Position numbers and translations under genes: made by a program | Source of the DNA: JBPBPI01 sp050954885 | GTDB taxonomy: Bacteria > Pseudomonadota > Alphaproteobacteria > Caedimonadales > Caedimonadaceae | Assembly (NCBI GenBank): GCA_050954885.1 | Contig: JBPBPI010000102.1 | Span: 1-40,474, forward strand | Direction: 5' to 3' | DNA length: 40,474 bases | Notes under the pieces: generated by a model | What the model was told of the DNA's origin: nothing | The model's input: the letters and a program-made list of their open reading frames with translations, nothing else | Databases searched by the model: none | In this document: positions 25,057 to 33,890 of the stretch, piece by piece | Layout: every line of letters begins with the position of its first letter | Position numbering within the stretch: position 1 is the first letter of the stretch

Positions 25057-25111
25057 GTTCTGTAAAGATTTCTTTAAAAAGTATCTTTCTAACAAACCTT
25101 CACAAAACCTA
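25054..25111 (+). promoter_or_regulatory. Stem-loop between atpB and atpE
   Basis: TAGGTTCTGT (25054-25063, including the atpB stop) pairs with ACAAAACCTA (25102-25111) with one mismatch. Inside it AAAGAT (25064) pairs with ATCTTT (25083). No T-run follows. The structure could stabilise a processed atpE message, as c subunits are needed in about ten copies per enzyme; that role is inference. Confidence 0.4.
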
Positions 25112-25164
25112 ATAAATCGTGTATAAAGTTTAAAATGAACAAAGTATTTTGGGGAGAATAAACA

Positions 25165-25392
25165 ATGGACATCGGTGCCGCCAAATTAATTGGTGCAGGA
25201 CTTGCAGTATTTGCTCTTTTGGGCGTGGGTATTGGGGTGGGAAACATTTTCTCGAATCTAATTTCAGCTATTGCGCGCAACCCATCTGTTAAAAATGAAG
25301 TTATGATTCCGGCTTATATTGGTGCGGCTTTGACAGAAGCTGTTGGAATTTTGGCATTCACCGTTTCTTTAATTATTCTATTTAAGGAATGA
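25165..25392 (+). CDS. atpE: F0F1 ATP synthase subunit c
   Basis: 75 residues, the typical length for the hairpin of two membrane helices that oligomerises into the proton-driven rotor ring. The glycine-rich first helix (GVGIGVGN), the polar loop with conserved ARNPS and the second helix with the proton-carrying Glu in ALTEAVGILAF are all present. A strong GGGGAG ribosome-binding site lies 9 bp before the ATG, fitting high expression. It lies 108 bp after atpB with a stem-loop in the gap. Confidence 0.97.
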   Translation: MDIGAAKLIGAGLAVFALLGVGIGVGNIFSNLISAIARNPSVKNEVMIPAYIGAALTEAVGILAFTVSLIILFKE

Positions 25393-25412
25393 ACCTTAAG
25401 AAAGGTTGAGAA

Positions 25413-25922
25413 ATGCCACAACTTGATGTTGCAACTTACTTTTCTCAGCTGTTTTGGCTTGGCTTTTTTTTCATTCTTTTGCTTGTTGTTTCTGTAAGGT
25501 TTATGCTACCACGCATGGCTTTCATTCATAAAAAAAGATGGGAAAAAATAGAAGGAACACGTGAACAAGCTTTAGCTTTGCAACATCAAGCGGAACAGGT
25601 TCAAAGTACCTTTGAACAGCATTTGGCACAAGCACGCAAGCAGGCTCAAGAAAAAATTTTACAAGCTTCAAAAGAAATTTTACGATCTCAAGAATTAGCT
25701 AAATCCGACATTAATCGTCGCCTCAAGGATCAATTTAAATCTTTTGAAAGTAAAGTTTCGCTAGAAAAAGATGCTTTCATGAATCAAGTTCAATCTATAG
25801 CACAATCTTTGGCCACAGATATTGCACAAAAAGTTTTAGAAGAAAGGCTGCCCTCTCATTCTATTGAACAATCTGTCCGTCGTGCCATTACTGAAAAAGC
25901 TGTAGATAATTATGTTTCTTGA
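25413..25922 (+). CDS. F0F1 ATP synthase subunit b'
   Basis: 169 residues. One N-terminal membrane helix (LFWLGFFFILLLVVSVRFML) is followed by a long charged coiled coil, the stator-stalk layout. The start MPQLDVATYFSQLFWL is typical of b' (often named AtpG, AtpX or AtpF2) rather than b. Alphaproteobacteria have two divergent b-type subunits forming a heterodimer that ties F1 to subunit a. Its end overlaps the start of the b gene by 11 bp, indicating coupled translation. Confidence 0.9.
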   Translation: MPQLDVATYFSQLFWLGFFFILLLVVSVRFMLPRMAFIHKKRWEKIEGTREQALALQHQAEQVQSTFEQHLAQARKQAQEKILQASKEILRSQELAKSDINRRLKDQFKSFESKVSLEKDAFMNQVQSIAQSLATDIAQKVLEERLPSHSIEQSVRRAITEKAVDNYVS

Positions 25923-26409
25923 TCCTTCTCTTTGGGTATTTATGGCTTTTCTAAGTCTTATTTTGTTGGTTGGCAACCGAGGTTGGCAAGGCTTACGTCA
26001 ATACTTGGATCAACGAGCTGAAAACATTCATAACGACATCAAAATGGCTCAACAATTGAAAGAAGAGGCACAATTTATTTTAAATCATGCTTTGAGATTA
26101 CAAAAAGAGATGGATAAACGTTCACATGAAATTATGGTCCATAATGATGCGGAAATTCAACGTCTCAAATCTCAAGCTCAACAAGATTTAGACAATTATT
26201 TAAATCATGAAGAAAACCAATTAAAGGTTAAGCTTCAACAAATTGAACATCAAACCATACAACATATTGAACAAAAAGTGATCAATATTGCTTTTGCAGC
26301 CGCTCAACAAGTTGTCACATCTCATACCCATGAATCAATACACAATAAGCTTTTTACCAAAAGTCTTGAAGAAATTTCACATATTCCACATCGGACTATT
26401 GCTTCTTAA
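25912..26409 (+). CDS. atpF: F0F1 ATP synthase subunit b
   Basis: 165 residues: a short N-terminal membrane segment (LWVFMAFLSLILLV) followed by a long coiled coil starting with LRQYLDQRAENIHNDI, a recognisable b-subunit segment. It pairs with b' in the peripheral stalk. The ATG overlaps the end of the b' gene. It is the last F0 gene; the next gene is a DsbA-like oxidoreductase after a repeat element. Confidence 0.92.
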   Translation: MFLDPSLWVFMAFLSLILLVGNRGWQGLRQYLDQRAENIHNDIKMAQQLKEEAQFILNHALRLQKEMDKRSHEIMVHNDAEIQRLKSQAQQDLDNYLNHEENQLKVKLQQIEHQTIQHIEQKVINIAFAAAQQVVTSHTHESIHNKLFTKSLEEISHIPHRTIAS

Positions 26410-26443
26410 TTGATAGAAATCTTAAAGTCGGCTATCTTTTTAT

Positions 26444-26479
26444 ATAGAGCGAAAGCATTTTAAAAGGCATACGCTCTAT
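26444..26479. repeat. Short palindromic repeat element (uninterrupted copy)
   Basis: ATAGAGCG (26444-26451) and CGCTCTAT (26472-26479) form an 8-bp inverted repeat around AAAGCATTTTAAAAGGCATA. The same sequence, GCGAAAGCATTTTAAAA joined to GGCAxACGC, recurs at 38053-38154 but is interrupted there by about 65 bp. It lies in the leader of the DsbA-like gene. Confidence 0.6.
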
Positions 26480-26499
26480 TAACAAGGGAGAGCATCAGC

Positions 26500-27249
26500 A
26501 TGAAGTTAATTAAGTATCTTATTATCATCTTAAATTTTTCTATTATTTCACTTAATGCACAAGACGTCTTTAGTGTTGTTCAAAAAGACGCCATAAATAA
26601 AGCCATTGACGAACGCATTATGCAAAATCCAGAAATTTTGGTGGCTTCTTTAAAAAATTTTGAAGAGACAAAGAATAAAGAACAACTTGAAAAGGCCAAA
26701 GCTTATATTCAAGGACATCAAGATCAGATTATGAACAGTCCCCATGATTATGCTTATGGAGATCTTAAAGGTAAGGTGTCGATGGTCATTTTTATGGATC
26801 CATTTTGCATGCATTGTCGTTCATTTCATAAGACATTGGATGATGCTCTTAAATCTTCCAAAACAGATTTACGTGATCTTAGAATTGTTATTAAATTAAT
26901 TTCTATCTTTGGTGATTCTTCAGATGTTGCGGTCAATACCATTTTGGCTGCCAAAGAGCAAGGTAAATATGTTGAATTTCAGGGCGCTATGTTTGAACAA
27001 GATGATTCTTTAACAGTTAATGACGTTGTAAAAATAGCTGCCAAAATGAAACTAGATGTGGCACGTTTTACCAAGGATTTAAATTCAGACAAAGTTAAAT
27101 CTATTGTGGCAGATAATCGCCGTCTTGCAGAGGATTTAGGCATCAAGGGAACCCCCACCAGCATCATAAACGATATGTTAATTCCTGGTGAAATTGACAT
27201 TGATACGTTAAAAAATTTAATATCTCAATCTCAACCACGCAAAACTTAA
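26500..27249 (+). CDS. DsbA-family thiol-disulfide oxidoreductase (exported)
   Basis: 249 residues. A signal peptide at 1-20 (ending SLNAQ) is followed by a helical N-terminal region (about 25-85) containing AIDERIMQNPEIL, as in the Com1/DsbA-like family of intracellular alphaproteobacteria and Coxiella. The thioredoxin fold starts at about 90 with active site Cys103-Met-His-Cys106 (DPFCMHCRSFH) and the cis-Pro loop GTPTSI. It probably forms or shuffles disulfides in exported proteins, of which this window has many. GGGAGA precedes the ATG. A perfect 14-bp hairpin follows the gene. Confidence 0.88.
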   Translation: MKLIKYLIIILNFSIISLNAQDVFSVVQKDAINKAIDERIMQNPEILVASLKNFEETKNKEQLEKAKAYIQGHQDQIMNSPHDYAYGDLKGKVSMVIFMDPFCMHCRSFHKTLDDALKSSKTDLRDLRIVIKLISIFGDSSDVAVNTILAAKEQGKYVEFQGAMFEQDDSLTVNDVVKIAAKMKLDVARFTKDLNSDKVKSIVADNRRLAEDLGIKGTPTSIINDMLIPGEIDIDTLKNLISQSQPRKT

Positions 27250-27667
27250 GACCTCAAATTTGAAGAAAAGCTTTTATGATGATACAGATCGCTTTTCTTC
27301 AAATATGATCTAAAAATCTTACATATTGTCATTCTAAATTAGACTTCAATTTGACAAAATTTCTTACGTGAATATAGTTGGTTTTATCATGCAAGTTTGA
27401 AAAAAAATTGAGGAGTTGAAAAAATAGTACCGATATATAAGCCTAGATGAACAAATTAAATTTCCTGCTCTAAAAGTCCTATAAGCTAATTTGAGACCTT
27501 ACTCTATTTTCTTTTATTTCTTAAATTATTTTAACATATCAGAGTTTGATTATAAAATTTTCTTTGATATCATAATAAGGTTTATATCATTTATTTTTTC
27601 AACTTAATTAGCTTAAGTCTGATGGTAATGTTGCTTAATGAGAAGAATATCAATTATTGGATTTTAT
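27250..27667. other. 418-bp intergenic region, only a terminator-like hairpin seen
   Basis: Apart from the hairpin at 27258-27304, this AT-rich gap between two convergent genes shows no ORF, tRNA or repeat that I can support. Confidence 0.5.
27258..27304. terminator. Probable terminator hairpin after the DsbA-like gene
   Basis: ATTTGAAGAAAAGC (27258-27271) pairs perfectly over 14 bp with GCTTTTCTTCAAAT (27291-27304), with a 19-nt loop, 9 bp past the stop. There is no clean T-run after it, so termination efficiency is uncertain; it may mainly protect the 3' end. Confidence 0.5.
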
Positions 27668-28075
27668 CTAATAATCAGATGCTTTAAAGCCTTCACCATT
27701 TATCATAAAATCCTCAGGGCCAGATAAATGATATCTTCTAAACAGTTCTCTCTTTTTTTCTTTTAAGTTCTTATAATCATATTTAGAATCAAAACCTGAT
27801 TTGTTCAGAAAAATTTGTGAGTGATCAAGAAATTGCCTGGCTTCTGCACTTAAAACAGTCTCTTTGATCAATTTATCAGACTTTGAAGTGTCATCATCTA
27901 TAGATGACTTTCCATATTCTAAAAGCATGTCTTGACTACTCAGAGAGATTTTATTATCTCTTTGTCTTTTTGTATTATGTTCGTCTAAATTATCTTTAAA
28001 GGTTATATCGGTAGCAAAAGCATTATTTGCTGCAAAGCATAGAAATATAACCATTAACAAAACTGATTCTTTCAT
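27668..28075 (-). CDS. Small exported protein with NTKRQR motif
   Basis: 135 residues. Residues 1-22 are a signal peptide (LLMVIFLCFAANNAFA). The mature start DITFKDNLDEHNTKRQRDNK resembles the equivalent part of the exported protein at 12023-12355 (acidic spacer, then NTKRQK). The C-terminal part is charged and helical (KNLKEKKRELFRRYHL). No family is recognised. It may belong, with the 12023 gene, to a lineage-specific family of small secreted proteins. It lies in an isolated accessory stretch. Confidence 0.6.
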   Translation of the reverse strand: MKESVLLMVIFLCFAANNAFATDITFKDNLDEHNTKRQRDNKISLSSQDMLLEYGKSSIDDDTSKSDKLIKETVLSAEARQFLDHSQIFLNKSGFDSKYDYKNLKEKKRELFRRYHLSGPEDFMINGEGFKASDY

Positions 28076-28405
28076 AAAATTTCTCCAAAAAATTGTTAAT
28101 TATGGATGTTAATTGCGGGCTTAGTAACTTATCTAATATTGCGATAGTATTTTATTTAAAAGCATTCAACTTCAGGATGTTAATTAAATTTCAATCCTGA
28201 AGAATCTAAAAGAAAAATTTAATCGAAACATTCTTTAATTAAATGTCTTACAATGATATTAGCTTTTGTTTTTTTAAATGTTTAGTGTTTATAAAAATAA
28301 TAGCATATAATTTTTTTAAATAACAAAGCCATTTTTAAATTATTATATTTTCTAAGGTCATTAATATAAAAAGAATTAATTTTATAAATGATACAAGTAA
28401 TAAAC
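28076..28405. other. 330-bp intergenic region with one hairpin
   Basis: CTTCAGGAT (28170-28178) and ATCCTGAAG (28194-28202) form a perfect 9-bp stem with a 15-nt loop. It may be a terminator for the minus-strand gene ending at 28406, although it is about 200 bp downstream. The remainder is AT-rich and featureless. Confidence 0.4.
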
Positions 28406-29368
28406 TTATTTTTCATTAGAAGTCGTTGAAAAAATCTCTTCCCATATCTTATTAACTTTACTATTTTCACGTATAAACTGTGTTCCAATAAATAATTGTT
28501 CATTATATTTAGTAGAATAATTAAAAACTTTTTTTTCTGAATAGGCTTCTGATATAATTCTGTACAAGAATGTTTTATATTTTTTTACATCAACGTTTAG
28601 GACATCAGCTTCATAAGGGGCTAAAAATTCAATAACACGCTTAGTTACAATACAGTCCTCATCTTTTGTTAAAGTTGTTAAAGGAGAAGCATGTTGTGTC
28701 AAATGCTTTTTAAAACTTTCAATATTATCTCTATAAGCCCCCCTTTCATAAAGATAAACAGCAAATTTAAAATAGGGATTGTCTCTAATTTTACAATCTA
28801 TTTTGCTGAAATTTTCTTCTTTTTCAGCTTTATAATATGTCCAATAATCTCCGTAAACTTCAATCAAAGAAACACATTTATGAAGCGGCATGTATAATAA
28901 AGGATTTCCAATAGTATCTTCGATATAACTTACTTCTAATGAAATACCGCTTTCAACAAGCATCTTAGCAGCTGGGAGCCATTTTTTTATATCCAAAGCC
29001 CGATTAAGAGTGGCTCGTTTAATCTGCTCAGGTTTTAATAACATCATGTGTTTGAAAAGTTCAGGTCGATCCAAAATTTTAAAATACCACAAGTCAAGTT
29101 CTTGAACATCTCGTCGAATCTCTGTTGATATTTTACGAAGTTTATTAATAATATCTTCAGGTATTAGAACATTTTTTTCATTAAAAACTGGCTGTCTTGT
29201 ACCTTCAATAAATTCTTTATTTTGATAGACAGGTGAACTTTTTAAAAATTCATTTTCATTTGTATTTTCATTTTCAGATGCAAAAGAAATACTTATATTC
29301 GTAGAAACTGTTAACATCAAATAAGACATAAACAGAAGAAATTTAAATTTTTTTGCATTTAAAAACAT
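28406..29368 (-). CDS. Exported protein with possible degenerate ankyrin-like repeats
   Basis: 320 residues. Residues 1-30 are a signal peptide (LLFMSYLMLTVSTNISISFA). The mature protein is helical. Segments such as AAKMLVESGISLE, GNPLLYMPLHKCV and FAVYLYERGAY have the spacing and feel of ankyrin repeats (helix, helix, G at the turn), but the conserved TPLH and GA motifs are mostly lost, so this is a weak call. It has its own promoter region and no operon partners. The function is unknown; a secreted host-interacting protein is plausible. Confidence 0.55.
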   Translation of the reverse strand: MFLNAKKFKFLLFMSYLMLTVSTNISISFASENENTNENEFLKSSPVYQNKEFIEGTRQPVFNEKNVLIPEDIINKLRKISTEIRRDVQELDLWYFKILDRPELFKHMMLLKPEQIKRATLNRALDIKKWLPAAKMLVESGISLEVSYIEDTIGNPLLYMPLHKCVSLIEVYGDYWTYYKAEKEENFSKIDCKIRDNPYFKFAVYLYERGAYRDNIESFKKHLTQHASPLTTLTKDEDCIVTKRVIEFLAPYEADVLNVDVKKYKTFLYRIISEAYSEKKVFNYSTKYNEQLFIGTQFIRENSKVNKIWEEIFSTTSNEK

Positions 29369-29821
29369 AGTAAAAATGTTGTCCTATACTTAAGTTGTTT
29401 ATATTTTAATAATTCTAAAAAACTTATAAATTCATGTACTTATTTTTTAAATTGCCATTTCAATGGAAAAAAGTCAATTTATATAAAAAGATAAATTTGA
29501 AAAGATAAAAATTTAAAATTATACATAGTTCACAATAGACCTGCTGCGCAAATAAGAATTTGTCATAAAAATGATAAAAAAAAGTAGAAATTTGTTTAAA
29601 GTAGAGAACTTAAAACCGCAAAGTAAGGTTCTCATATTAAAAATATGTAAAAATTAAATAACATCCAAGGCTTTTTTAAATAGATGTCAAAAAGATAGTT
29701 CTTAGTTTAAAAAGTTTATATATGTGATCAAAGAATACTGATTCTCTTGGCAAAGAATTAAAATTGTGGCACTTATGACCTTTAAAAGATCTGATACGAA
29801 AGACTTCAGAGGTATAAGATT
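29369..29821. other. 453-bp intergenic region upstream of glmU
   Basis: This very AT-rich gap between the divergent 28406 and glmU genes must contain both promoters. At about 29538-29555 GACCTGCTGCGCAAATAA resembles the tips of some IS5-family elements (uncertain). GAGAAC (29603) and GTTCTC (29625) can form a small hairpin. No ORF or tRNA was recognised. Confidence 0.4.
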
Positions 29822-31192
29822 GTGTTAAATATTCAGGTTATTATTTTGGCAGCCGGCAAAGGAACAAGAATGTACTCTCCTTTGCCAAAAGTTCTTCATC
29901 ACGTTGGTGGATTGCCCTTATTGGGTCATGTAGTACAGGCAGTTGAAAAATTGAGCCCCCTTAAGACAACGGTTGTGTTATCACCTCATTTACCTGAGGT
30001 TGAACACTACGTCCAATCTTACTCTTCTGTTAAAACTGCGTATCAACATGAAGCTCTCGGGACCGCTCATGCGGTTTTATGCGGTCTATCAAAAAATGAT
30101 ATAGATGCGCCTATTTTAATTCTTTTTGGTGACACCCCTCTAATTCAAGCGGAGACCCTTGAAAATTTTATTCAAGAATTTTTGACATTGCCTTTAGATA
30201 CAGCTGCCATGGTTGTTGGCATCAAACCTAATGATTCTAAAAATTATGGTCGTATTCTCTTAAACGAATCTCAAGAAATTAGCGAAATCGTTGAAGCAAA
30301 GGGTGCCTCAAATGAGGTGCTAGCACAAAATCTTTGCAATTCTGGTGTCATGATTTTAAAGGGATCGCTGGCTGAATCCTTGCTAAAATCTATTGAAAAA
30401 AATTATTTATCTCAGGAATATTATTTAACAGATGTGGTTAAGGTTGCTCGCGCCCAAGGTCACAAGGTCAAGCTGTATGTTCATGATAATGCTGAGGAAT
30501 TAGAGGGGGTCAACAATTGCGTTGAACTTGCTGACATTGAAACTTGCTTACAAAAAAGATGGCGTCATAGGGCTATGATGCAAGGGGTGTCAATGGTTGA
30601 TCCTGAAAGTGTTTACTTAAGTTATGATACAATTCTGGCATCAGGTGTAAAACTTTATCCTCATATTTTCTTTGGCCCCGGCGTTCAAATTGAAGCACAG
30701 GTTGAAATTTTTCCTTTCACTCATATCGAAGGTACGATTGTTAAACAAAATTCAAAGATTGGCCCCTATGCGCGGTTGCGACCCGGTTGCGTGATTGAAA
30801 AACAATCCAAAATTGGTAATTTCGTTGAAATGAAAAACACTCATTTGGGTACCGGGTCAAAAGTAAATCACCTAAGTTATTTAGGTGATGCCCAAATAGG
30901 CGAAAACACTAACATTGGCGCAGGTACCATTACAGCGAATTTTGATGGTTATCAAAAGTGGTCAACAAAGATTGGTCAAAAAGTATCTGTTGGGGCTAAT
31001 TGCTCTTTGGTGGCTCCCCTTACCATTGGCGATGGGGCGATAATTGGTGCCGGCAGCACGGTGACGAAAGATGTCTCTGACCAAACATTGGTCATTGCCC
31101 GCACACCTCAAAAAAACTTTGATCAGAAAGGTCAAGAGCATCGTTTACGTGCGCAAAATTCAAAAACTTCTACTACTAAAGGAAATGATTAA
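29822..31192 (+). CDS. glmU: Bifunctional GlcN-1-P acetyltransferase / GlcNAc-1-P uridylyltransferase
   Basis: 456 residues from a GTG start. GlmU makes UDP-GlcNAc in two steps for peptidoglycan and lipopolysaccharide. The N-terminal nucleotidyltransferase has LAAGKGTRM (9-17) with the conserved LPKVLH. The left-handed beta-helix C-terminal domain has the hexapeptide pattern IGNFVEMKNTHLG, IGAGTITANFDGYQK and IGAGSTVTKDV. Both active domains are complete. glmS follows after 3 bp, so the two form an operon that takes fructose-6-phosphate toward UDP-GlcNAc. Confidence 0.96.
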   Translation: MLNIQVIILAAGKGTRMYSPLPKVLHHVGGLPLLGHVVQAVEKLSPLKTTVVLSPHLPEVEHYVQSYSSVKTAYQHEALGTAHAVLCGLSKNDIDAPILILFGDTPLIQAETLENFIQEFLTLPLDTAAMVVGIKPNDSKNYGRILLNESQEISEIVEAKGASNEVLAQNLCNSGVMILKGSLAESLLKSIEKNYLSQEYYLTDVVKVARAQGHKVKLYVHDNAEELEGVNNCVELADIETCLQKRWRHRAMMQGVSMVDPESVYLSYDTILASGVKLYPHIFFGPGVQIEAQVEIFPFTHIEGTIVKQNSKIGPYARLRPGCVIEKQSKIGNFVEMKNTHLGTGSKVNHLSYLGDAQIGENTNIGAGTITANFDGYQKWSTKIGQKVSVGANCSLVAPLTIGDGAIIGAGSTVTKDVSDQTLVIARTPQKNFDQKGQEHRLRAQNSKTSTTKGND

Positions 31193-31195
31193 TAG

Positions 31196-33025
31196 ATGTG
31201 TGGCATTATTGGAATTTTAGGAAAACCTCAAACTCATGTGGCAGCTGATTTACTGACAGGTCTTAAACGTCTTGAATATCGTGGCTACGATTCTTCTGGT
31301 ATTGCACTTCTTTATCAAGGACAATTTCAACGACATCGTGCACCGGGCAAATTAAATGAACTCGAAGCCTTGCAAATGCACCGACCTTTAGAAGGACATA
31401 CAGGTATTGCACATACGCGTTGGGCAACCCATGGCATTCCTAATGAAGTTAATGCTCATCCTCATATGACCGAACATGTAGCTTTGGTACACAATGGTAT
31501 TATTGAAAATTACCAAGAATTACGCACAGATTTAGAATCAACCGGCATTCACTTTAAAAGTGACACCGATACAGAAGTGGTGTTGCATTTAATTGATCAA
31601 GCTTTAAAACAAGGTCTTCAACCTGTTGACGCAGTTTTACAAACTCTTAAAAAAATTAAGGGTGCCTATGCATTGGCTATTCTTTTTAAAGATTATCCTG
31701 ATCTGATGATTGGTGCCCGTCATGGCCCGCCTCTTGCCATTGGATATGGAGAGGGCGAGATGTATCTGGGGTCTGATGCCATTGCCCTATCTCATTTAAC
31801 GTCGCGTCTTTCTTATTTAGAGGAAGGCGATATCGCCATCTTAAGTCATAATGACGCAAAAATTATGCGTCTTTCAGGCGAGCAAGTCCATCGTCAAGTG
31901 AGGCAACAATCTGCCCAGCAACTTTCGCCTGATAAGGGTGAATTTGCGCATTATATGGTCAAAGAAATTCACGAGCAACCAGATGTCATTCGCCAGACAT
32001 TAAGTTACTATTTAAACCAAACAAAAACAGGTTTTCAAGATATTGATATTCCTTTTGATTGGACCAAAATTTCGCGTATTACTATTGTGGCATGTGGCAC
32101 AGCTTTTTATGCCGGGATGGTCGCCAAATATTGGTTTGAAAGCATTGCGAGAATTCCTGTTGAAATCGATATTGCTTCTGAATTTCGATATCGTGCACCT
32201 CCAATGCCAGAGGGGGGGCTTGCTATTTTCATTTCTCAATCTGGTGAGACTGCAGATACATTGGCGGCGCAAAAGTATGCCAAGCAACAAGGTCAACACT
32301 GTCTTGCAGTTGTCAATATTGGTGAAAGCTCTTTGGCGCGGGCTGTGGACTGTGTATTAAAGACTTATGCGGGACCTGAAATTGGTGTGGCTTCTACCAA
32401 AGCCTTTACCACTCAACTTTCTGTGCTTGCTCTTTTGGTGATTCTTGCGGCTCAAGCACGTAAATCTATTTCCTCAGAAGAATTTTCAACTTTTTATCAT
32501 ACACTAACCCAATTACCTGCCTTAATTGATGAAGTTTTGATTTTAGAACAAGACTGTCATGAACTGGCTTATATTTTATCCAAAGCACAAGATGTTTTAT
32601 ATTTGGGACGCGGCACCAGTTATGCCATTGCTCTGGAAGGAGCATTGAAGCTTAAGGAAATATCTTATATTCATGCAGAAGGTTATGCCGCCGGTGAATT
32701 AAAACATGGACCCATTGCCTTGATTGACGATCAGATACCCGTGGTTGTGGTGGCGCCTTATGATGCGCTTTTTGAAAAAACAATTTCTAATGTTCAGGAA
32801 GTTTTGGCACGCAAAGGAAAAATTATTTTCATCTCTGATGAAGAAGGTCACCAAAAATTTACCCATCCTTCCATTATGCGGCTGACATTACCCGCATCTA
32901 CCCCTCTGTCTTCGCCTCTTTTATATACCTTACCGATTCAAATGCTGGCTTATTACACCGCTGTGATTAAAGGAACAGATGTAGACCAACCTCGAAATTT
33001 AGCAAAGTCTGTAACTGTTGAGTAA
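31196..33025 (+). CDS. glmS: Glutamine-fructose-6-phosphate aminotransferase (isomerizing)
   Basis: 609 residues, the normal length. GlmS uses glutamine to convert fructose-6-phosphate to glucosamine-6-phosphate. The N-terminal glutaminase starts MCGIIGILG, where Cys2 becomes the nucleophile, followed by RGYDSSGIA, HTRWATHG and HNGIIENY. Two SIS domains follow (VACGTAFYAG, SQSGETADT, LGRGTSYAIALEGALKLKE). The C-terminal DQPRNLAKSVTVE is conserved and contributes to the active site. It is translationally coupled to glmU upstream (3 bp) and overlaps ubiA by 8 bp. Confidence 0.97.
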   Translation: MCGIIGILGKPQTHVAADLLTGLKRLEYRGYDSSGIALLYQGQFQRHRAPGKLNELEALQMHRPLEGHTGIAHTRWATHGIPNEVNAHPHMTEHVALVHNGIIENYQELRTDLESTGIHFKSDTDTEVVLHLIDQALKQGLQPVDAVLQTLKKIKGAYALAILFKDYPDLMIGARHGPPLAIGYGEGEMYLGSDAIALSHLTSRLSYLEEGDIAILSHNDAKIMRLSGEQVHRQVRQQSAQQLSPDKGEFAHYMVKEIHEQPDVIRQTLSYYLNQTKTGFQDIDIPFDWTKISRITIVACGTAFYAGMVAKYWFESIARIPVEIDIASEFRYRAPPMPEGGLAIFISQSGETADTLAAQKYAKQQGQHCLAVVNIGESSLARAVDCVLKTYAGPEIGVASTKAFTTQLSVLALLVILAAQARKSISSEEFSTFYHTLTQLPALIDEVLILEQDCHELAYILSKAQDVLYLGRGTSYAIALEGALKLKEISYIHAEGYAAGELKHGPIALIDDQIPVVVVAPYDALFEKTISNVQEVLARKGKIIFISDEEGHQKFTHPSIMRLTLPASTPLSSPLLYTLPIQMLAYYTAVIKGTDVDQPRNLAKSVTVE

Positions 33026-33890
33026 TTCGGTAAAGCAGCAATTTTTATATTATGCTCAACTGGCACGCTGGCATCAACCAACAGGCATATGGTTGGTGCT
33101 GTTGCCCTGCTGGTGGGGTCTTTTTCTATCCCGACCGCCTCTTTTTTCCTTAAAATATATTTTGCTATTTTTAAGCGGTGCTGTTGTCATGCGAGGCGCA
33201 GGATGTACTTATAATGATATGGTGGATCGCAATCTTGATAAACACGTGACAAGAACAGCCTCACGACCTCTGGCAGCGGGTCATCTCAATTTTTATCAAA
33301 GTTTGATTTTTTTGAGTCTACAATTGTTATGCGGTTTAATCATATTGTTGCAATTTCCAATTTATACTATTAAATGGGGGTTGGCCTCTTTGTTCTTGGT
33401 TTTTGCTTATCCTTGGATGAAGCGTATTACTTATTGGCCTCAGGCTTTCTTAGGCCTCACCTTTAACTGGGGAATTTTCTTAGGATGGTCATTGTATCAA
33501 CCTTTTTTCAAACTTGAGGCTTTGCTATTGTACTTGGCAGGCCTCTGTTGGACTTTGGGATACGATACTATTTATGCCCATCAAGATCGCCAAGATGATT
33601 TAGCTATTGGTATCAAATCTTCTGCCTTAGCATTAGGAAATCGCACGCAACAATTTTTAGCCTTCAATTATATGATATTGATAAGTTTACTAATTGCGGT
33701 GGGATGGTTATCGCAGCTGGCTTTTTTATACTATATAAGCTTAATTTTCGTAACACTTCATTTAACCTGGCAAGTTTTAACTTTAGATATTCACAGTCCC
33801 CAAAATTGCCATCAAAAATTTAAAACCAATGTTTGGACAGGTCTATTGATCTTAGGATGTTTTATCGCCAGTTGGCTTCAGCAAATTTAA
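33018..33890 (+). CDS. ubiA: 4-hydroxybenzoate polyprenyltransferase
   Basis: 290 residues from a TTG overlapping the end of glmS. UbiA is an integral membrane enzyme that attaches the polyprenyl tail to 4-hydroxybenzoate in ubiquinone synthesis. The two Asp-rich motifs that bind Mg-diphosphate are present: YNDMVDRNLDKHVTRTASRP and YAHQDRQDD. Multiple hydrophobic helices fit the eight- to nine-helix fold. Position in a glmUS operon is unusual but the overlap implies coupling. Its 3' end overlaps the convergent GDPD gene by 39 bp. Confidence 0.93.
   Translation: MSNSVKQQFLYYAQLARWHQPTGIWLVLLPCWWGLFLSRPPLFSLKYILLFLSGAVVMRGAGCTYNDMVDRNLDKHVTRTASRPLAAGHLNFYQSLIFLSLQLLCGLIILLQFPIYTIKWGLASLFLVFAYPWMKRITYWPQAFLGLTFNWGIFLGWSLYQPFFKLEALLLYLAGLCWTLGYDTIYAHQDRQDDLAIGIKSSALALGNRTQQFLAFNYMILISLLIAVGWLSQLAFLYYISLIFVTLHLTWQVLTLDIHSPQNCHQKFKTNVWTGLLILGCFIASWLQQI

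Noticed and set aside
28282..28503. 73-codon minus-strand ORF overlapping the end of the 28406 gene
   Set aside because: It overlaps an exported-protein gene out of frame, is very AT-biased (Lys, Ile, Tyr, Asn rich) and has no ribosome-binding site.
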